The translations under genes and the position numbers were made by a program. The notes under the pieces were generated by a model. It made no database searches. It saw only the letters and a program-made list of their open reading frames with translations, and was not told where the DNA came from. Source: Planctomycetota bacterium (lineage in GTDB: Bacteria; Planctomycetota; Phycisphaerae; Sedimentisphaerales; Anaerobacaceae). From it: a stretch of DNA of 35,471 bases. Positions 34,101 through 35,471 of this stretch are shown in pieces; position 1 is the first letter of the stretch, and every line of letters begins with the position of its first letter. The stretch covers positions 1-35,471 of the forward strand of contig DUZJ01000033.1 of assembly GCA_013349615.1 (NCBI GenBank), given 5' to 3'.

Positions 34101-34290
34101 TACGAGCGTTACTACAATGCTGGCGATGACGCCTCTTGCTTTCTCAAGAGGGGAGGGGTCTGAAATTTGGGTGCCGTTTGCCGTGACGGTTATTGGGGGG
34201 CTGTTTGTTGGAACTATCATTACCCTGGTTTTGATGCCGACTCTTTACAGTGTGTTTGAAGGTTTTAGGGCTTCGCAGGTAAAAGGATAA
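31195..34290 (+). CDS. RND efflux transporter permease (AcrB/HAE-1-like)
   Basis: Proton-driven inner-membrane pump of 1031 residues, full length, with the usual twelve-segment layout. N-terminus MKLAQLSVNRPVTTLMIFVAIVVLGLVSMSMLGLDLMPELEIPSVSV is the family hallmark. Transmembrane segment 4 contains GLVVDNAIVVVDNINRHR, keeping one of the two AcrB relay aspartates (D407 equivalent) and Asn at the second. Segment 10 reads VGIVVNDGIVLISF, with Asn in place of the AcrB lysine; both changes are frequent among HAE-1-like pumps outside AcrB. Periplasmic loops after segments 1 and 7 are of normal size. The substrate is not predictable. Confidence 0.95.
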   Translation: MKLAQLSVNRPVTTLMIFVAIVVLGLVSMSMLGLDLMPELEIPSVSVMTAYQGAGPEEVETLITELMEDTLSTISGVDEVISVSKEGLSAVTLRFEWGEKIDESINDVREKIDMIRERLPEEAENPVIFKFDLAMMPILIIAITAEDSYPNLQDIVDDEIVDPLKRVKGVASATAAGGLVRQVRVDIDRDRLAAMNLSIAQVNSALAAQNISTPGGNIKTGYKDYLLRTPEEFSSPEEVAEVVVARRNGIPVKLKDIADVRDFFKERTYEVRMNSQKAMAVFVQKQSGENTVDVARAVIEKLQQIKENLPPDVKPNIVFDNSDFILASVANLRNTVFWAVFFVFMVLLFFLRDLRAAIIVAVAIPTSLIITFLLMWLADYTINTDSLASVAVAVGLVVDNAIVVVDNINRHRSKGQRPKEGAIFGANEVGVAVIASTLTTISIFAPIIFVGGITAIIFGQFAAIVTMALVASLFTALMLVPMLCSKFLIVRNPGSSKSILDLFFNLGEKVLTKTENLYIKFLDWSLVNRKTVFISCALFFVWSIGIVGFIGTEFFPEQDQNRLSANYELPIGTRYERTGVVAQQLQTILENDVPERQHSFIRWGVFGGGGSHYATEEESYKGILYVRLKPKKQRDASPNDLIKRLRSITGRIPGVTIRYSAEDPLEAMMFGAGGKLAVELYGHDMDEARVYAEAVKAAMEKVEGVEDVQISRKEEKPEVKVIIDREKASKFGLDVRTIGKQIETFFAGTTATRYREGGDEYDVEVRLQAQDRDRLEDLRDVSIGLPDGEQISLANIADVEHGLGPTKIERKDQERYITVSAEISRRDLGSVARDVRKAIDKIPAPPGFSYKVAGAEKEKKEAFRLLIIAVGLGMVLVYMVMASQFESLRDPFIIFFSIPFGIVGVIIALALAGQAMSVISFLALIMMVGIVVNDGIVLISFIGILRRRGLSVYSAIIEGGRSRMRPVICTSVTTMLAMTPLAFSRGEGSEIWVPFAVTVIGGLFVGTIITLVLMPTLYSVFEGFRASQVKG

Positions 34291-34292
34291 GT

Positions 34293-34586
34293 ATGAAAGC
34301 TGTTTTGATTGTGCACAATGTGGCGATAGATGAGGAAGTGAACGAAATTCTGGAGTCTGTCGGAATTAGTTGCTATACAAAATTCACGAATGTCTTGGGT
34401 AAGGGCCGGTTAAGCGAGCCGCATTTGAGCACGGATGTGTGGCCCGGGATAAATTACGGCACCTTTGTTGTTACCGAACCTGTCAAGGCCAAAGAGGTTA
34501 TGGAAAATGTCCGCCGCATGCGAGGGAAGCTGGGTTCGGAAGGAGTAAAGGCGTTTATGTGGAAGATTGATGATATTACTGAGTAA
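34293..34586 (+). CDS. small P-II-like protein linked to RND pumps (PG0541-type)
   Basis: 97 residues. It starts 3 bases after the RND stop codon and is clearly in the operon. Sequence pattern MKAVLIVHNVAIDEEVNEILESVGISCYTKFTNVLGKGRLSEPHLSTDVWPGINYGTFVVTEP, then VKAKEVMENVRRMRGKLGSEGVKAFMWKID, is the small transporter-associated protein annotated as PG0541 family, with a P-II/CutA-like alternating strand-helix layout. The 'GTFVVTEPVKAKEVMENVRRM' half mimics the P-II C-terminal half. Role inferred: a regulator or sensor of the pump, possibly ligand-binding; no direct evidence. Confidence 0.83.
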   Translation: MKAVLIVHNVAIDEEVNEILESVGISCYTKFTNVLGKGRLSEPHLSTDVWPGINYGTFVVTEPVKAKEVMENVRRMRGKLGSEGVKAFMWKIDDITE

Positions 34587-34660
34587 GGCTTGCTCTGTAA
34601 CTTCTTTGGATGCCGAAAGTTAGCAAATAATATAAAATTCCTTCCTTTTCCAAAATTTTT

Positions 34661-34690
34661 TTGCCTAAACCGTCCTTGAAAGCGTATAAT
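34661..34690 (+). promoter_or_regulatory. sigma-70-type promoter upstream of pgl
   Basis: TTGCCT (34661-34666) as -35, 18-base spacer, TATAAT (34685-34690, exact consensus) as -10. It lies 80 bases before the pgl start codon, leaving a leader with a short hairpin (tttgc/gcaaa around 34722-34739). This gives the gene its own promoter, separate from the RND operon. Confidence 0.72.
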
Positions 34691-34770
34691 AATGGGTGTG
34701 TTTTTTACGCAGTGGGAGCCTGTTTTGCTGTTTACGGCAAAGTGCAGCCTAATGAAAGGGGGTAAAAAGT

Positions 34771-35471
34771 ATGGAAACTGCCACAAATTATAAGCCGAAT
34801 CTGGAAATCACTTCAGACCCTGAGCATCTTGCGCAAAGAAGCGTTGAGCTTGTTGTTGCTGATGCGCAAAAAGCGATAAAGAACAAAGGCGTTTTTTACG
34901 TGGCGATATCCGGCGGCCATACGCCGAGGCGTTTTTTTGAACTCATGGGCGAGGTGCCGAAAGCAAAATCTTTGCCTTGGGACAAGATACACTTGTTCTG
35001 GGTTGACGAGCGGTGTGTTCCACCGGATTCGCAATGGAGCAATTACAAGCTCGCCGCCGACACCTTTTTAGCTCAGGTCCCAATTCCGCAGGAAAACGTA
35101 CATAGGATACCCACCGAGTTTGATGATTTTAACGCTGCAGCTCAATGTTATGAAGGAACCATTCGAGAGGTTTTTGGCCTGGACGAAGCTCATGTCCCCG
35201 AATTTGATTTGATTGTGCTTGGTATGGGGGTTGAGGGACATACCGGCTCGCTTTTTCCCGATTCTTATGCCTCTCTGGATACCGAAGATTGGGCCTGTGT
35301 CGTCTATGGCCTGGATCAGAAGCTAAACCGAATAACATTGACGCATCCGGTTTTATCTGCCGCATCTCATTTAGCTGTATTGGTCTCCGGTGAAGAAAAA
35401 GCCAACATCTTGAAGGAGGTCTTGACCAGCCAGCCGGACGAAGTCCGCTATCCCATTCACATCCTTTGGCC
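34771..35471 (+). CDS. pgl: 6-phosphogluconolactonase, cut by the window end
   Basis: Hydrolyses 6-phosphogluconolactone in the oxidative pentose phosphate pathway. The frame is open from ATG 34771 (AAAGGGGGT at 34755-34763) through the last base, giving 233 codons with no stop in the window. Family motifs: FYVAISGGHTPRRFFELMG, WDKIHLFWVDERCVPPDSQWSNYKLA (the DERxVP motif), VHRIPTE, FDLIVLGMGVEGHTGSLFPDS (the GxGxDGHTxSLFP motif, with Glu for Asp) and NRITLTHPVLSAASHLAVLVSGEEKA. About 15-20 residues are probably missing past the right edge, judged by the usual length of 230-260. Confidence 0.93.
   Translation, partial: METATNYKPNLEITSDPEHLAQRSVELVVADAQKAIKNKGVFYVAISGGHTPRRFFELMGEVPKAKSLPWDKIHLFWVDERCVPPDSQWSNYKLAADTFLAQVPIPQENVHRIPTEFDDFNAAAQCYEGTIREVFGLDEAHVPEFDLIVLGMGVEGHTGSLFPDSYASLDTEDWACVVYGLDQKLNRITLTHPVLSAASHLAVLVSGEEKANILKEVLTSQPDEVRYPIHILW

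Overview
The window looks like a chromosomal segment from a Planctomycetota bacterium, most likely of the Phycisphaerae type. This is inferred from protein flavour and context: several band-7 (SPFH) proteins in a row, Tat-exported sugar-isomerase-like proteins beside glycoside hydrolases, and mid-range GC. No rRNA or other taxonomic marker is present, so the placement is tentative. No tRNA, rRNA or CRISPR was found.

Layout. (1) 1-970: a REP/RAYT locus. A 41-bp tandem array of hairpin repeats runs in from the left edge and ends on the stop codon of a REP-associated tyrosine transposase gene (minus strand, 765 to 220), which carries an in-frame TAG. Two further single REPs lie on its other side. 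(2) 1020-2514: a small GNAT acetyltransferase convergent with an orphan ABC-2 permease. (3) 2714-8995: three SPFH (HflK/HflC-like) genes, the first apparently split by a frameshift, followed by a P1B metal ATPase without a heavy-metal-associated domain. (4) 9058-15646: an ABC exporter ATPase and permease, a membrane-anchored protein of unknown function, and a UvrD/PcrA helicase. (5) 15800-22052: a carbohydrate locus. Two Tat-signal proteins resembling the FucI/AraI isomerase fold flank a GH10-like enzyme and an agarase-like clan GH-A hydrolase. (6) 22219-25233: glucose-6-phosphate isomerase, mannose-1-phosphate guanylyltransferase and RuvX. (7) 25370-27351, minus strand: an SDR oxidoreductase and two tandem paralogues of an unrecognised family. 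(8) 27759-34586: a TetR-controlled RND tripartite efflux operon ending with a small P-II-like (PG0541-type) gene. (9) 34771 to the right edge: 6-phosphogluconolactonase, cut by the window end.

Repeats are the most distinctive layer. Besides the REPs there are (a) period-7 (heptamer) short tandem repeats at about eight gene junctions, some read into protein; (b) a 129-bp MITE-like element with 8-bp terminal inverted repeats and a 6-bp target duplication, inserted between the Shine-Dalgarno/ATG and the Tat signal of the GH10-like gene while keeping the frame open; and (c) two long palindromic intergenic elements. The best candidates for an undescribed system are the SPFH trio with its metal ATPase and ABC exporter, and the exported isomerase-fold/glycoside hydrolase cluster. 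All calls come from reading the sequence; no database search was possible.
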